NCBI GenBank assembly: GCA_024362935.1
Contig: JANCRA010000003.1
Coordinates: forward strand, 50,071,844 to 50,135,843
Direction of reading: 5' to 3'
Length of the DNA stretch: 64,000 nt
Origin: Setophaga petechia
Lineage: Eukaryota; Chordata; Aves; Passeriformes; Parulidae
Position numbers and translations under genes: made by a program. Every line of letters starts with the position of its first letter. Positions within the stretch are counted from its first letter, which is position 1. Positions 37,730 through 50,901 of this stretch are shown here, piece after piece. A model generated the notes under the pieces. That model did not search any database. It had not been told where the DNA came from and worked only from the letters and a program-made list of their open reading frames with translations.

Positions 37730-39275
37730 AAAAATTATTAGGTTTATGGCTGTGGTTTTTGTTGGTTTTGGGTTTTTTAAAAGCAAAAAAATAAAATAAA
37801 CACAATTCTGTGAACATGAGACGCAGGAACACATTAATTTGATTCCATCTGCTGAATAATTTTTGTGAATTTAATTGCACCCCAGTTCTTTCCAACACAT
37901 GAAGACATATGTTCCTAAACTAATTGAATGTAGCTTCTGGTCTTGGCAGGGGTCCAGTACACTGTTGAATCAACAACAATATTAAGAATTTTTTCTGTTG
38001 TAGTATGTGAAGTGATCCCTTCACCATTTTCGATTTGGAAAATCCTGTGACAAAATGAAATATAGGGTCATAAAAAGCTGACTAAATACCCCAAATTAGA
38101 TACTAGCTTTCAAGAAGCTTTCTGATTGAAATGGTATTTTTTTTGCCATTTGTGTGTTTTGGCTGTAAATTTTATATTGCAGCTCCTTTCAGGTGCTTTT
38201 ATTAGGTTGATAAATGTGGCTGCTGTGGCCTGAAATTCCTCCCTTCAGTTCTAAATGAAAAATATTTAAAGGTCATAAGATTTCTTATCTGTGAGGTTAT
38301 CGAGCTGGTTATCCAAAAGTGCTGAAAGTCTGTTTCCAAACCCAGATCTTGATAAAATTTACCAGCTAGAGGATCTCCTATATGTACAAAATGCTTCCTT
38401 TTCCTTTTTTTTCTCTGGTGTTCACCTCCTCACTCCTTGAGTTTTGTGGCTGTTGGCTCTTCCTGGACCTGTGCTGTCTGACAAGATTGACAGCAGCCTG
38501 GAGTAAACCAGGAAAATGCAGAGTGGGAATCTGAAAGATCCCTGATCTTTCCCAGCAGGTTAATTATGGTCCCTGTGTAATTACAGGCATGTGGGATCAG
38601 CAGGAGAGGCTGAGCCCAAACCAGCCTGTGTGCTTGCTGCTGCTGTGTCAAGGAATTTCAATAATCTGTCCCAGAACTGCATTATGCAGATGCAAGTGTG
38701 GTATTGAAAGGGAAGAAATAGAAGTAATTGCTTCCTGCCTCTGAGAGGGGATGCACATCTGAAAGTCAAGGCACATGTTCTGGCTTGGGTGGTGAAGTTG
38801 CAGGAATTTTATATTCAATCAGTGCCACTGGAGAAGTGCAGCCCAGTGCTTTGCACATCATGAAACTGAGAAATCATATAAATGCAGATGAGTTTTTTTA
38901 CTGTGTACTGACTCTCAGCCCAGTGTTAAGTTAGCTTGAATAAACATATTAAAAACTGCTATTAAATATTGGTATTTAAAGGCTGGGAGGTGCTTTTAGT
39001 GCTTGGCCACTTCACAGGGTTGGTGAAGCTACAAAAATGTCCTGTGTTATATTTATCTGCCTAAATGCTGATGGACTGAGTTGTTTTCAGAACAGATTTA
39101 AATAATTCACCAGGTCTATCTGAGTTAGTATTCCTTCCTTGCACAGAATCACAATGCATGTTAAAAAAAATTTCCTTCTGGAAGCAGGAAAAATACATTA
39201 AAAGTCCAACACCCCTGAGAGGACACACTGGAATTCATCTGTACCTTTTTACTTGTAGTTAACAGGCACAGAATT

Positions 39276-39349
39276 GGGGTGCTGGATTGGATGGTTGGAT
39301 TCCAGGATCTCAGAGGGCCTTTCCAACCTAAATGATTCTGGGATTCTGG
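39276..39349 (+). mobile_element. CR1 LINE 3'-end fragment
   Basis: 'ggggtgctggattggatggt', 'ctcagagggcctttccaacc' and 'taaatgattctgggattctg' match the last ~70 bp of CR1 in plus orientation. It is truncated and noncoding. Confidence 0.87.
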
Positions 39350-42300
39350 TGAAACTTCTGTGAAACCCACTCCTGCTTCTCACTGATTTAATCACATTGG
39401 TTGAGGAGTATTACTAATTCCCAATATTACTAATTCCAGGGTGACAGTTTCTAACCCAAAAGGTAAGAAAAAAATGGAGACTAATTCCCAGCTTTTTTGT
39501 GGATGTCAGGGAGGTATCTGGTTGTGCTCTCTTGCCCCAAGGAGGGATGAAACTGTACCTAATGAAACAACTTGGCATGAAAATGAACTGAAGGCCTTGA
39601 AGAAAGGCTTGAAGCTCAGACTCTGAGGTGTGTGGATGTGTTCACATACTAGAAATAATATATAGAATATAGCTTCAAAGTAGCATCTCTGAGGGAAGAG
39701 GGAGGGAGGAAGAGTAATACACTAATAATTCTCTTTATTTGAAGGTTAAAAGGATGCTGAAGCAGAAATTGCAGTGTTCAGAGAATCCTGTTAAATGAAA
39801 AATAACCTCTTCTGTGTCCCAATTTTTCCTTCATAACCAACCTTTCCTTTCTTCTCCTATCAGAAGTGTGGATGTAATTCACATATTATGTGAGTAGGAG
39901 CAAAAGTGTATGACAGCAATCCAGGGTCCTCTTTTTAACACAGCTTCAGGTTTATGGGAGTTTGCACTGATTTTCAGTTTTCCTTCAGTCCGAGCAAGAG
40001 GGAGATACAACAGGAGGAGGCATAAGCACATTTATTCCCAGCTCTTTTAGATGAGACCTTAAAGGAATCCTCCCTTAGGTGTCCGTGATATAGTGGTCAT
40101 CAAATCTCTCAAAAATTCAAGCTTGAAGGTGTCTCACTGCCCTATCTGGGATAAGCTTGCAGAGGGGAGGTTGAGAAAGGAACCTATTCCTTCTCAGTGT
40201 GTGTGTTTAAGCCCAGCAGTTGTGGTAAAACTCAGTGCTGCAGGTTTTGATGCTCTGCTTCAAACCAGAGGGTTTTAAAAGCAGATGTTTTTAATTTGAA
40301 AGGTGCATTTTGCAGCCAAGTGGTTGAGTTCACAGGAGGCAATTGGCATGGGTGTTGTCTGTGTACAGATGCTGTCCCTGAGTGCTTTGAGCCAAGATCA
40401 CTTCCAAATTAAAAGGGAATTTTAGAATTTCAGCTAAAAAGCACCTGCATGCTGTTTGTGAATAAGCAGCAGCTGCAATCTCTTGTGTTATGTTTCCCTG
40501 CATCTGGCCTGGCCTGCTCTACATGTTGATTCATTTCACCACCCATAATAACAATAAATAATGTACATCTGAAGTGGTGTGTGCATGTTTTTCCTCTCCA
40601 TCTGAAGAAATGTGACATTTCTCTGCCACACTGATACCACCACTTATTGCTCTTGTCACGTTCTATGATAGCTCCCCACTGCTATGATTTAGAAATGCTT
40701 TATCTTGGTTTTCCAGCAGCTTAAAACCAGCCTGGTTGTGCCAGAGGAGTGTTAAACACAGAGATGGTTGTATCCTTTTTATTAAATATGGGATAAAACC
40801 AATCTAACTCTAGAAGGCAGGATTTGTAGAGATCACTTTGATATTTTTTCTCTCTTTGGTGAATTTTAAAAATCCAGTGTCTTATCAGTGCAACCAGATT
40901 ATTCTGAGCACAAGAACATTGAGAGCACAACACTTTCCCTTGAAAAGTTGTGGCACTGCCAAGCCAGAATGGGAGCCCCAGGTTTGGATTCTGCATGGTT
41001 GCCTCCCAAGCAGGGTCTGTAACCTGACAATCCAGGGGCCAGAATTTACTGAAAACATTTATTTGGTCTCACCTGGTGCCTTGGGTGTGGTTTTAAATCA
41101 CAGTGCTTCAAATGAATTTTCAGATTTATGTATCTCTAATTCACAAAAGAAATCAAGTCTTGTGATTTTGTTTTTTTGCCTAGATAGATGAGAATCAGAT
41201 AAACACAAAAAGAGGCCATTGTTACTATGCCACAGCTCCTGTACTACATGGAAACTGTTACTTTTGCTTTGCATTTAAAGAAAAGCAGTATTTAAAATCT
41301 TGTCCAGCTGTAGAATGTTTATTCAGCATCTAAAGGTTTCTGCATTGAATATGCATTAATTAGTCACAAAAATTAATAATTTACAATAGAATAGACATAA
41401 AATGATTGGGCTTCTACTCAGCTGCATGCAAGCTTAACTTAATTCATCCACACAAGCAAAATAAAAAGGAAAGAGCCTACAAGACAAATCTAAGAACTAC
41501 ACAGGGATTGGCTCCTTCCATCTTTACTCTTTGTGATTCTGGAGCAAAGAGATAAATAGGAAAAGGCACCAGGAAAAACCATGAAACTCTCTTGGTTTTG
41601 GGGGAAAGAGAGACAGGACTTTTTTAGGAAACACTTTTAAATAAATATTGCTGTTTGTTACAAGTGTACAGAGCATCTGATTGTCTGGGTACATCTTCCG
41701 TGCCAGGAAGTTAATGAAATTAAATACATAACTAGATTTTGAACTGAACCAGATTTCATTTATGGCCATTAATATTAGAAAATTTAACTATGCTAAAGTG
41801 GCAACCTGAAAATCTAATCCTTTGAAGTATAAATTCAATTCTGGAGAAACCAGTTAATGGAAGGTCTACATAGATAGGGCCAAGTGCTTAATATCATCTA
41901 GAGTGTGCTATTTTTGGCCACTCTTCTGTAGGTACCTTTTGAATTTCTGGCATGGAGACACTACTTAAATCCCTTTTCCATGCCAAGAACAGATCATCTC
42001 ACAGTTTTCTTTCTCAGCCACAGGTAAATCAGCAGGAGAAAAATTCAGTAGCAATGCCCCCTGTTCTGTCCTTCATCCAACCAATCTGATCTAATGTGGG
42101 TTCTATCACCTACTTTTGGAGAGAAGTTTCTTTAGTTTGGTGACTCTTCTTTTAAATTTGGGATTAAGTAGCTGACTAAGGATTTTTTGATGCTTAGAAT
42201 TCCAAGTAATAATAACTTTTGTAAATTAACCCTTCAGCTACATAATCCAAACCCAATTTTCAACCTGATTTGAATATGGAATGATATATCTCAAATGTTT

Positions 42301-43114
42301 GTTTTACCAGCCCCTTCACAGGGAGAGATGAGATGAAAAGCTGTGCTTCTGGGTGGTGAAGAAATCCGGCAGATTACAGAATACTGAGTATTTATATCAT
42401 GGCATTTTGCTAAAAAATTCCATTGACACAAACTGTGTCTCAGAGATTCAGAAAAGTCTCCCTTCACATAGTTCCTACTTGTAGCAAGCAGCATTTTTAT
42501 TGCCTTGTCTCCTGTGGGGAAAACTCTCATTAAAACTCCATTTAATTTGGTGCTAACGATGCCATTAGCTTCTCCACATGTTTCGTGGGAGTCCTCCCCC
42601 ACATCTGCATTCTTTCTCCCAGTTTTCCACCATTCACTTGGTCTGTCCCCACAGTCTCCCCTGGTGTGTTAATGAACACCAGGCAGGACCCTGGAGTGTC
42701 TTTTGTAGGTTCAGAGGAAACGTGGTAAAAATACCTGAAAAATGGGGGTTTTGTGGCATTTGTCACATGGAGGCCTGGGGAAACAGCCTTCCATCACAGG
42801 AGAGCTCTGGTGAGCAAATCACCTTGGAGAAAGACTCCAGTGTTCAGTTCTCTGCACAGAAAGTCTCTTGCTCTGCTTCCCATCTAAATTTTTAATGCCT
42901 CAGATTCCTCATGCAAAAAGAGAGTCTGCTTTTTATTCAGGCTTACTAAGGATGCCTAGAGTATTTTTTTTTTCTTGATATCCTTCCACTTCTTTGTTTT
43001 GCTTCCTTTTAAGCATCAATATTGGAATTTACTTCATTCAGATAAAATTTTAGTCAAGTTTTACATTAGAATTACAATTTTACAGGTAGAGACTCAGATA
43101 TTCCAAAGGACCCA
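39350..43114. other. unique noncoding DNA
   Basis: No gene is visible. An imperfect 16-base tandem ('tattactaattcc' core) lies at 39409-39438. Open frames reach 117 codons (40838-41191, plus) and show no recognised product. The sequence is otherwise ordinary AT-rich DNA. Confidence 0.55.
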
Positions 43115-43163
43115 TTTTGATTTGAGCTTAAAGCCCTTTTCCAGCTTTCACAATTCTGTGACA
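43115..43163 (+). mobile_element. possible CR1 3'-end remnant
   Basis: 'gatttgagcttaaagccctt', 'ttccagctttcacaattctg' and 'tgac' follow the CR1 end order ('gatctgatcttaaagg..', 'ttttccaacctaaacaattctgtgat') with several differences. The match is short and diverged, so this could be coincidence. Confidence 0.45.
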
Positions 43164-46100
43164 GTATGAACAAATAAAATGCAGTGTATGAGAGGTAAAT
43201 GCATAGCCAGGGTTTGCTGGTAAGTGGAAAACATCTTTTCTTCATTACAAACCCTGTGCCCTGCATCCCAAACGTGTTTTCCCACCTCCAGTAATCTCTA
43301 CCTGGTCTCCAAAGTGCAATTCCACTGCAGCAGTTTCTCCAGCAGGGTCCAGATTTCCCATTTCCATCTGTGTCCTACTTCAGCAGAGAAAGGGTTTGGG
43401 ATGCACCGTGTAAGGCACTCTGTGCAATGAGGAAGGTGGAAAGGCTCATCAATAGCAGGTTGGCTTAATTCCTGCTGCTATGGAACTGCTGTAAATTGAA
43501 CTTGGTTTGCTCACACGCTTCAAATGGGGAGTTGTTGTCTATTCTGGAGGGAAATGGTTGCCAGAGAAATTTAAAATAAATTGATTGTTCACCTAGTTGG
43601 TGGGGTTTTTTTTTTATTTTTAGCCTGGCTTCCTGGGGGACAAATTTTGCAGTCTCCATGTCTGCCTGCTCAGCCATTTATCACTACCCAGCCTCCTCCC
43701 TGCTTTCAACACATTGGTTAATTTAATGCAAATGTGACAGAGCCAGAAGTCATTAGATCTAATCGTTAGTCATAAGATCTAGTCATTATATTTAAGTCAT
43801 TAGTCATAAGATCATCATTCCTACCAATTTAATAAAAACTGGTGGTTGCTTTGATGATGGAGACCCAAGTATTACATTTTCTTGGGGGGAAAGATGGGCA
43901 GCAGCCACTTGGCCTCTCTGTGTGCATCATTTTTGGGGCTGACACGTGGAAATATTTTACTGAACATTGTTTCCTGTAACAGCCAAGATCCTTATTTTTC
44001 TGAGTCTTCTTATTGGTAAGAGTGGCAGACTTTCCAATTCCCTTTTGATACTTGTCCTCACTGTTTATAATCCCTGTTCCTAACAGGTTCCTTAGGGAAT
44101 AAATTAACCCAAACTAACCAAGAAGTCCTTGCAAAATTTCAATAGCAGCAACTGGCCTTTGTGTAAGATTTTCTGTCCCAGTCAGTCTGATTTTGGTTAT
44201 TTTGTTGGGTTTTAATTCTTGCCCTGGCAAAAAAAAAAAAAGGAAAAAAAAAGGAAAAAAAAAAAGGATAATCAAGTGAATATGGTTCTGAAACGAAAGA
44301 TAGTTGTGGTTTTCTGGTTTTCCTAATATATATAACAAGGTATTTCTAGGCTGACATGACAGTGAGGTTCATTACTGCCCTAATTATCTTTTCACCTGTC
44401 AGCTTCTGCTGACTCTATCAATACTGTGAGGCAATCAATGCAGTTTATGTTTGCCCTTCTGTGCCATAATAGTCTGTGATAAACCACAATGAGTGTATAA
44501 ATTTAAATAGCTGGAGTACTAACCCAGCAAAAGAGAGAACAGCAATTTCTGATGGGCTTGACTTTTTTATTGTGTGTTGGCACACACTCAGAAAGTATTT
44601 GGGATCATAAAATGTTGAATTCCCTATTTAGCTTCACTGGAGGTATTCTTGCAGATTATTTAGAAACTCTTAGAAGAAAGTTCAGAATAAAAATAGTATT
44701 TTTTTCAGGTCAAATCCTTAAGTCTATATAGCTCCTTTAGGATATATGGTGTTTTCTATCAAGAAATCCCTGGTGACTCCTGTATTTTTCAGATGTGGCT
44801 TCTTTGTAGAATGCTTTCTGTCCAAGTATTTTTTTTTCCTGACTTTCCTTATCTCTCTCCCAGTTGTTTAAGCAAAGTGAGTAAGTCTGTGGGCTGCCTG
44901 TCACTGCTTCACAAGCACCCTGTGCTTATAAATGTAAATACCAATTCTTTTTTATTGTGCACCTTGCTTTAGAGCCACTGGTTTTATCCCAGGACAAATA
45001 ACACAATCAGTGATGCCTTTTAAAAAGTTGTTATCCAAACTCCTTTTTGCTTCCTCCTTCCATCTTCCAGTTAATGTACCTGAATTGTGCTGTGCTGATT
45101 ACATGCACAGGGGAAAATTTTGCCAGAAGTCAAATTAATCTTTAAAATTCTGCATTCCTGACAGTGAGTATAGGGTGATTAGTGACAAAAGTGGCTTTCT
45201 CCTCAGTTCATCCCTTTTAATGGTTCTTTACCCAACTAAATCTGTGGATCCTGGGTTAATACCTGTCACTGAAAATGCAGAGATGGGATCCTTGCTCCAA
45301 GTCAGGGTGTGACAGGCAAAGTGATTTTCTGTGTTCATTAATTTCTGCATTTAGTGCATTGGATTTTTCAGATGATTTTACCTCATTCTCAGGTATTTAT
45401 TATGGTTATATTTAGATGATCAAACAAAGTCAATTCACAGCTTGTTTATAACACACTGACCTCTTTATGCTCTTAGTCTGTCACAAATCCACAGTTATTA
45501 ACAGAAAATCAAACCCTGGACTGACATTGAAGGAACTGGGATTGTTCCATGCATACACTGGCCCTGTCTTTCAGAGACCTCAGGCAGCCTGATTTATTAT
45601 TTATTCTTTTAGTTCTTTTAGATTTTCTGTCAGATCATCCTGTACATGAAAGGAAGGAAGTTCTTACTGCTCTCAAAGGGACTGACACTTGTAATGGAGC
45701 TCTGAGGGGGAGCAGGGAAATGCATATGGAGAAATGAAGATCCCAATTCTGTTACAAGGCTCTGGAATGTGAGCTGGAAATGATTTGTTCAGACCACCTG
45801 CAGTGTTAAACAATGAAATATATGTGGCTGATTTAATTAGCTGTTGATGTGTATCATATAACAACCACATCATGCATATGTCCTGCTTTTAGTGCAAAAA
45901 TAAGTGCAAAATAAGAAGTTTTTTTAGAATTTGCCTTCTGGAATGCAGTGATTTGTTATAAACACGAACAAAGCTTATAAATCATATAAAACACATGCTC
46001 TTGGGATTAGGTTTATACAATTTTTAGTGTTGATCTGGCATAGCTCCTAAAGAAAGCTGTATCCACTTAACCTGGGGTTCAGCTTTGGCAGTAAGATGTG

Positions 46101-48237
46101 AGAAAGCATAATATTTGCAGCTTCTGTGAGCTGGGGAGACAAAATGAATAGAAAACTGTAATTCTCCTATTTGGAGTCTTTGAGAGTCCTTTCAGGATGC
46201 ATCATGGTTTATCCCAGTTAATGCCCATAAATGATCCAATAGAATGTTTCTGCTTTTTTCTGTAAATAGCAAAAAAAGACAGCTCATGCCTTAATTCTTT
46301 CTTTGTGAGACAAAGTAGCCCTTTTGGATTTGTTGTGAATTTCTGTGGATTACAGGGAATTTTTCAGGTTAAATATTAACTTAATGAGAGGAGTTTGAAT
46401 TACTCACATTGTTGTTGTGCTATTCTTGGCACAAAATGTTTCCCATGCAAGCATGGTCCAATAATGAGATAATCAAAGGTGCTTTGCTTGTACTGAAATT
46501 CAGCTTTAGGCTCACATCATTTCTTCCCTGAGCTGTTATAATCTGAATCCTAGGTTTCTTTTGTGCCTCTGTTTGGGGATCTTTAAACCACCACAGGATA
46601 TTTTCCCTTTTTGTGAAGGTGAGCCCTTTGAGACATCTCATGGCCCCGAGTTTAAAGGAAATCCCAGTGTCAGCCTGAAAGCCAGGCAGGGTGTCCAGTG
46701 ACAGATGACAGGCTGGTGTTTGAGAGGAGTCTGAGAAACAGCTTCAGTCTTTCCATTGAAAGGGAGAATGAGGGCAAAAAAGCTGAATTCAAGTAAAACT
46801 CAGATTGATTTTTCTGATGGTTGAACTGTCCATGTTCTGTGTGGGAATTTTCTGATGGGACAAGAGAGATTTCCCTCCTGTAAGGGCAGTGCAGACCTAA
46901 CAAGAAGAGCAGCAGAGTTTTTAACAGGGCTGAACCCCCAGTGATCATCAGGTATGCATTCAGCAGGTGCCAGTGAAGCAGCTGAGACATAGCTGGAATT
47001 TCACAGTGCAGTGTGGTGTGTGGAGGACTGTGACATGATTCACTGCTAACTTACATCTAATGGGGAATATTCAGACTGTTTCTTTGATCCCAGTAAAAGA
47101 TTTGTGGCATTAAAAGGTACAGAAAAGAAGATCCCAATCAGTCTGTCCAAGTAATTAAAGGGACAGTGGAAACTGGTGTTGGGACTCAAGGGGTGAAATT
47201 AATTATTCATATTAGCAGAGCCTTAAAGCAGGAATGACTGCTGCTCTCCTAAGTGGATGTGATGGAGACAACAGGGATAAATTGTTAACTGCCTGTGTGG
47301 GCTGCAGGATGATGTGGTTTGTGTAGTGATTGTCATAGAGATGCAAGGCTGAGCTGGAGAAAGAGAGAGCAGCACAAGAGATGAAACAGAGCATTAAATA
47401 TTTTCTTGCTATTGAGCAACACTCAGTTGTTCATTGTCACTGGAGCTGTAAATAAACAAGTTTATTGTTGTGCTCTGCTTTCACGTCAGGTTTTAGAGAA
47501 CAGAATTGTGGGAAGTTCTTAACAGGGCTACACAAGGTTGTCAGGAGCAGGAAGTTGTTGCAGGTGGGCCTTTCTCCATCTCCTTGGCATGTGAGATATT
47601 AGGCCTGAACTGTACTTCTTAAAACATTAACAGCAGCCCACGAAAATAGAAACCTATTTGGGTTTTCCTGGGGCCTTGATATACTTATAAAATATTGAAT
47701 CCCATTCTTTTACTCTGGGTGCTTAACTCAAATGAGCTTAAAATGTATTTTGAGCCTGTAATCAGGGGGTGCAGTCTAATGAATCTAATCCCAATCATTA
47801 CCTACCTCTCCAAACTCATTCCTAACTGAGCCACTGAGATGGATCCTCCTTGGTGGGCTCCTCTGGCTTGGGCCAGGCAAAAGCCCTGCAGCAGAGGAGC
47901 AACCCCTGGATTAGCCAGTCAGGGCAGCTGCTGAGGTGTGAGGTGGCAATACTTGTGCTGGAAAAAATTAGACTGCAACAGGAACTTTAATCAATAAATA
48001 GTAGAAGTGAGGGAATATTTTTTGTGAATACTTCTGGAGAAGTAATTTTATTTCCTGGTATTGCTAGGAATTGGAAGGCTGAGTGTTGTGTCTGAAGAAA
48101 AACTCTGTCTGGGATGGATAATGGGGCTTTTCTACTTTTCCACATCTGACTAATTCACAGCTTCATTTTTACATGGCTTTTTTAATGGCTTGTATCTCTA
48201 CGATTTTACTGAAGCAAAAATTATTTTGCTACAAATC
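43164..48237. other. unique noncoding DNA
   Basis: No gene is visible. A 34-base-spaced repeat of 'ttagtcataagatc' lies at 43766-43813. An oligo-purine tract lies at 44229-44267. The AT-rich 44375-44545 has a dense set of homeodomain-, E-box- and SOX-like words. Open frames reach about 106 codons with no recognised product. Confidence 0.55.
44229..44267. repeat. A-rich purine tract
   Basis: Three A runs (13, 9 and 11 bases) are each followed by GG, giving an almost pure purine stretch of 39 bases. Simple low-complexity DNA. Confidence 0.95.
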
Positions 48238-48300
48238 CCAGAATCATAGAATATATGTACTAAATTGAAAGGGACTCATCAGGATCATGGAGTGCAGCTG
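48238..48300 (-). mobile_element. CR1 LINE 3'-end fragment
   Basis: The plus strand reads 'cccagaatcatagaatat', 'attgaaagggactcatcagg', 'atcatggagtgcagct'. This is the reverse complement of a CR1 3' end with an intact 'attctatgattctg' tail. It is one of only two minus-strand CR1 copies I found. Confidence 0.8.
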
Positions 48301-50837
48301 AAATGTATGTTGTACTGAAAAACTCACCTTTTCTGAGGTGAAAAATAACTCTAAAAAGACCACACGTTTGCCACGAGAGAGTGATTGCTATCTCTCCCTT
48401 TCTTAAATTATATTTTAAATGCTCTTCAGCAGTTTGGTGATTTCAGGAGTAATAAAGATAATGAAATTTATGTGAACTATTCTATGATTACAGTAGAGGA
48501 GTTGAAGTGCTGGCTGATGTTCTGTGACATTTTTATCTCTGATTTTAAGGAAGTGCCCATAATTCCCTCCCAACAAGCAGCACTCCTGAATGAGAGCAAG
48601 CTCTGCAGACTGGGAGCTTTGGGAGCCAGGGGGAATGTTGAACCTGGTGGTGCTGTTGCCAGAGAGCTGGAGTTCATTGCTTGGCAGGAAATGAGACCAG
48701 GATATTTTTCATTTGTTCCAGACATCAGATGGTTTTTCAAGCGTTCGACATATTCTGGGGGATTAAAGAACCTTCAGTTATCAGACACAGTCATGTCAAC
48801 ATGAAATGAAATACTCTGAATTCTGTCTTACAGATACCATGGTACCAGCAACAGGAATATCAATTGGTTTTAGTGTAGAGGGAATTTGGGAAGGAAAATA
48901 GGACCCCAAGTATTTTATCATATTACCATGGTGCTTGCCAGCTCCAATGGGCAAGAGGACTCCACAAAAAAAAAAAAAATCTTTTCTGTTTTCTTCCAAC
49001 ACAAATTAAGATGTATTGAAGTCTTCATAGGTATAGATAACAATAGGAACAATGAAAAATCCATATATCTAGAGTAAATATACCTGCATTTACTTCTGGA
49101 AACTGGTTTTCTGCATCAGGCCTTTTGTTGTTAGACTGATCTCTGTTTAGGTGAATCTACCAGGCTCTAAGCATCAGATAAAATAATGTTATACACAGCA
49201 GCTTTGGGAAAGGAAAATTACAGTGACTGTGGCACTTTGCATGGAGTGTTAAATTCAGACTGTTGGGAGAGCTGACCTCAAAGGAGAAAGTCCCCTTTGA
49301 AATCCCTGTGGATTTCTATATAAGCAAATTTTAAGTACAGACTCTACTAGAACTATCCTGCTAAGATGATGAATAGAGGAATCATTAAATTTAGAAGAGA
49401 AAGTCACAGTCCTTAAAATAGATTGCCCATCTGAAAAACTAAAATGACTTTGGTCATTCTGACTGGATTTACCTTTTTAGAGAGGTTCTTGTTTAAATCA
49501 ACAAAGGGAAAAGATGTCCATGGGTGATGGAGGGATTGACAGCACAGGCTGTTATAACCCATTTCCCAAATTTACCTCTAGTGATGCCAATATAAATTTA
49601 TGGCCCACTATTCTATAGCCCAGGTGTTTTTCTATAGATCTGGATTTTAGAAGTTAGTGCCAAGTTCTGCCAAAATATCACTAAATCACTGCTTTGCATC
49701 TCATTAGTCTTTTACCTTGACCTTAATCTTGACCAAAAAAAGAAAAAATCTATTTTATTGCATTTAGTAAATTAATGCAGTTTGAAATATGTTCATTACA
49801 CCAGGGTTCAAGAAACCAATGCTGTGTCTCCCTCTGCTTCACATGGACTTGGAGCTTTTTTTTGCTTTGATTCTAAAGATCAATGTCTTGTGACCAACAG
49901 TATTAATTCAATAAGATTCAAGGGGAAAAAAAATCAATGTCAATAATGAAAGATGTTATCGCTGCTGGAATCCCCTCCATTTCAGTGTATCTTTTTTACA
50001 CCCATGTTCTCTGCTGGTGTTTGCTCTTTGCTTTATTGACATCTCTAAAATAATTCACATTCTGCAGTTACAGAATAATATTCAATTTTGCCTTTGTCAC
50101 TGGGATTGAATCCTCACTTGGGAAGATGCAATCAGCTTCCCACTGCAAATTGAATATGTCTTTTGTCTTTTTCTTCAAGCAATTCTATGTGTTGCCAATA
50201 TTTTTGTCCTGATAACTCTGTACTTTCTTTCACATCCAACCAACACCTTTGTTTTTCACCTCCAAATATTCAGAACCCTTCTCCCCTTTATCTTGACTGT
50301 CATATTTTCTAGCCCTTGACTCATATCCAGAATGAACAGTTGTGGCTTTATCTTCTTTTCAGAGGTTTTCTGTCTCTTTGCCTCCCATCTTTGTGATAAA
50401 TCCCTGTGGCCAGATCACTGCTGACCCTTGGGCAGCTCTGCTGAATTCCTGCCTCACTTTAGAGCTTTCCTCCCTCTGTCTGTGCATTTCTGCTTTGTCC
50501 TCTGAGCAACCTTCAGCTTTTACTGGTTCTCTGAGTATTTTTCACTCGTGACCATCTGTATTTTTGCATTCTGTCTCTTATGCTGCCCTTTCCCTTGTGC
50601 TGGGTGACCTCTGTTTTCTGTCTCAGATCTGCTGCTTTCAGCATTTGTGTGTTGACAGTGTCAGGTGGGGCTCCTTCCTTGGACTTGGCTTATCTCAGAA
50701 GTAGGTTTTGGGTGGAAAACGGAGTTTTTTCCTTGCCAGTGCATTGATAAATGGCCTAGGGAGGTTCTTCTGGAGAAGCCAATGCACCTGAAATGACTGA
50801 ACTCCACATTTTGAGGAAAACAGAGAGAATATTTGTG
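48301..50837. other. unique noncoding DNA
   Basis: No gene is supported. A plus-strand open frame of 139 codons at 48385-48804 has balanced composition but no motif I recognise and no detectable splice or promoter context. An A14 run lies near 48966-48979. The plus strand becomes pyrimidine-rich at about 50160-50640. Confidence 0.5.
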
Positions 50838-50901
50838 CTAGGCTAAGGTTTGGACTCAATGATCCTGAGGTCTTTTCCAGCCTAAATGATCCCATGATTA
50901 T
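50838..50901 (+). mobile_element. CR1 LINE 3'-end fragment
   Basis: 'ggctaaggtttggactcaat', 'gatcctgaggtcttttccag' and 'cctaaatgatcccatgatta' are a CR1 3' end in plus orientation, diverged in the tail. Confidence 0.85.

Larger units (their letters stand above)
33633..39275. other. unique noncoding DNA with purine-biased tract and microsatellites
   Basis: No gene is supported. The plus strand is strikingly purine-rich at about 33990-34470. This removes stop codons from the minus strand and produces the longest open frame of the window (33971-34648, minus, 225 codons), which has no recognisable domain. A G19 run, TA microsatellites and a 71-bp duplication are listed separately. Further open frames (34477-34986 minus, 169 codons; 36084-36500 minus, 138 codons) are also unrecognised. 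Confidence 0.5.

Noticed and set aside
39138..39230. Possible minus-strand CR1 tail ('cacagaatcacaatg')
   Set aside because: Only about 15 bases resemble the tail, and the following sequence does not continue in CR1 order.
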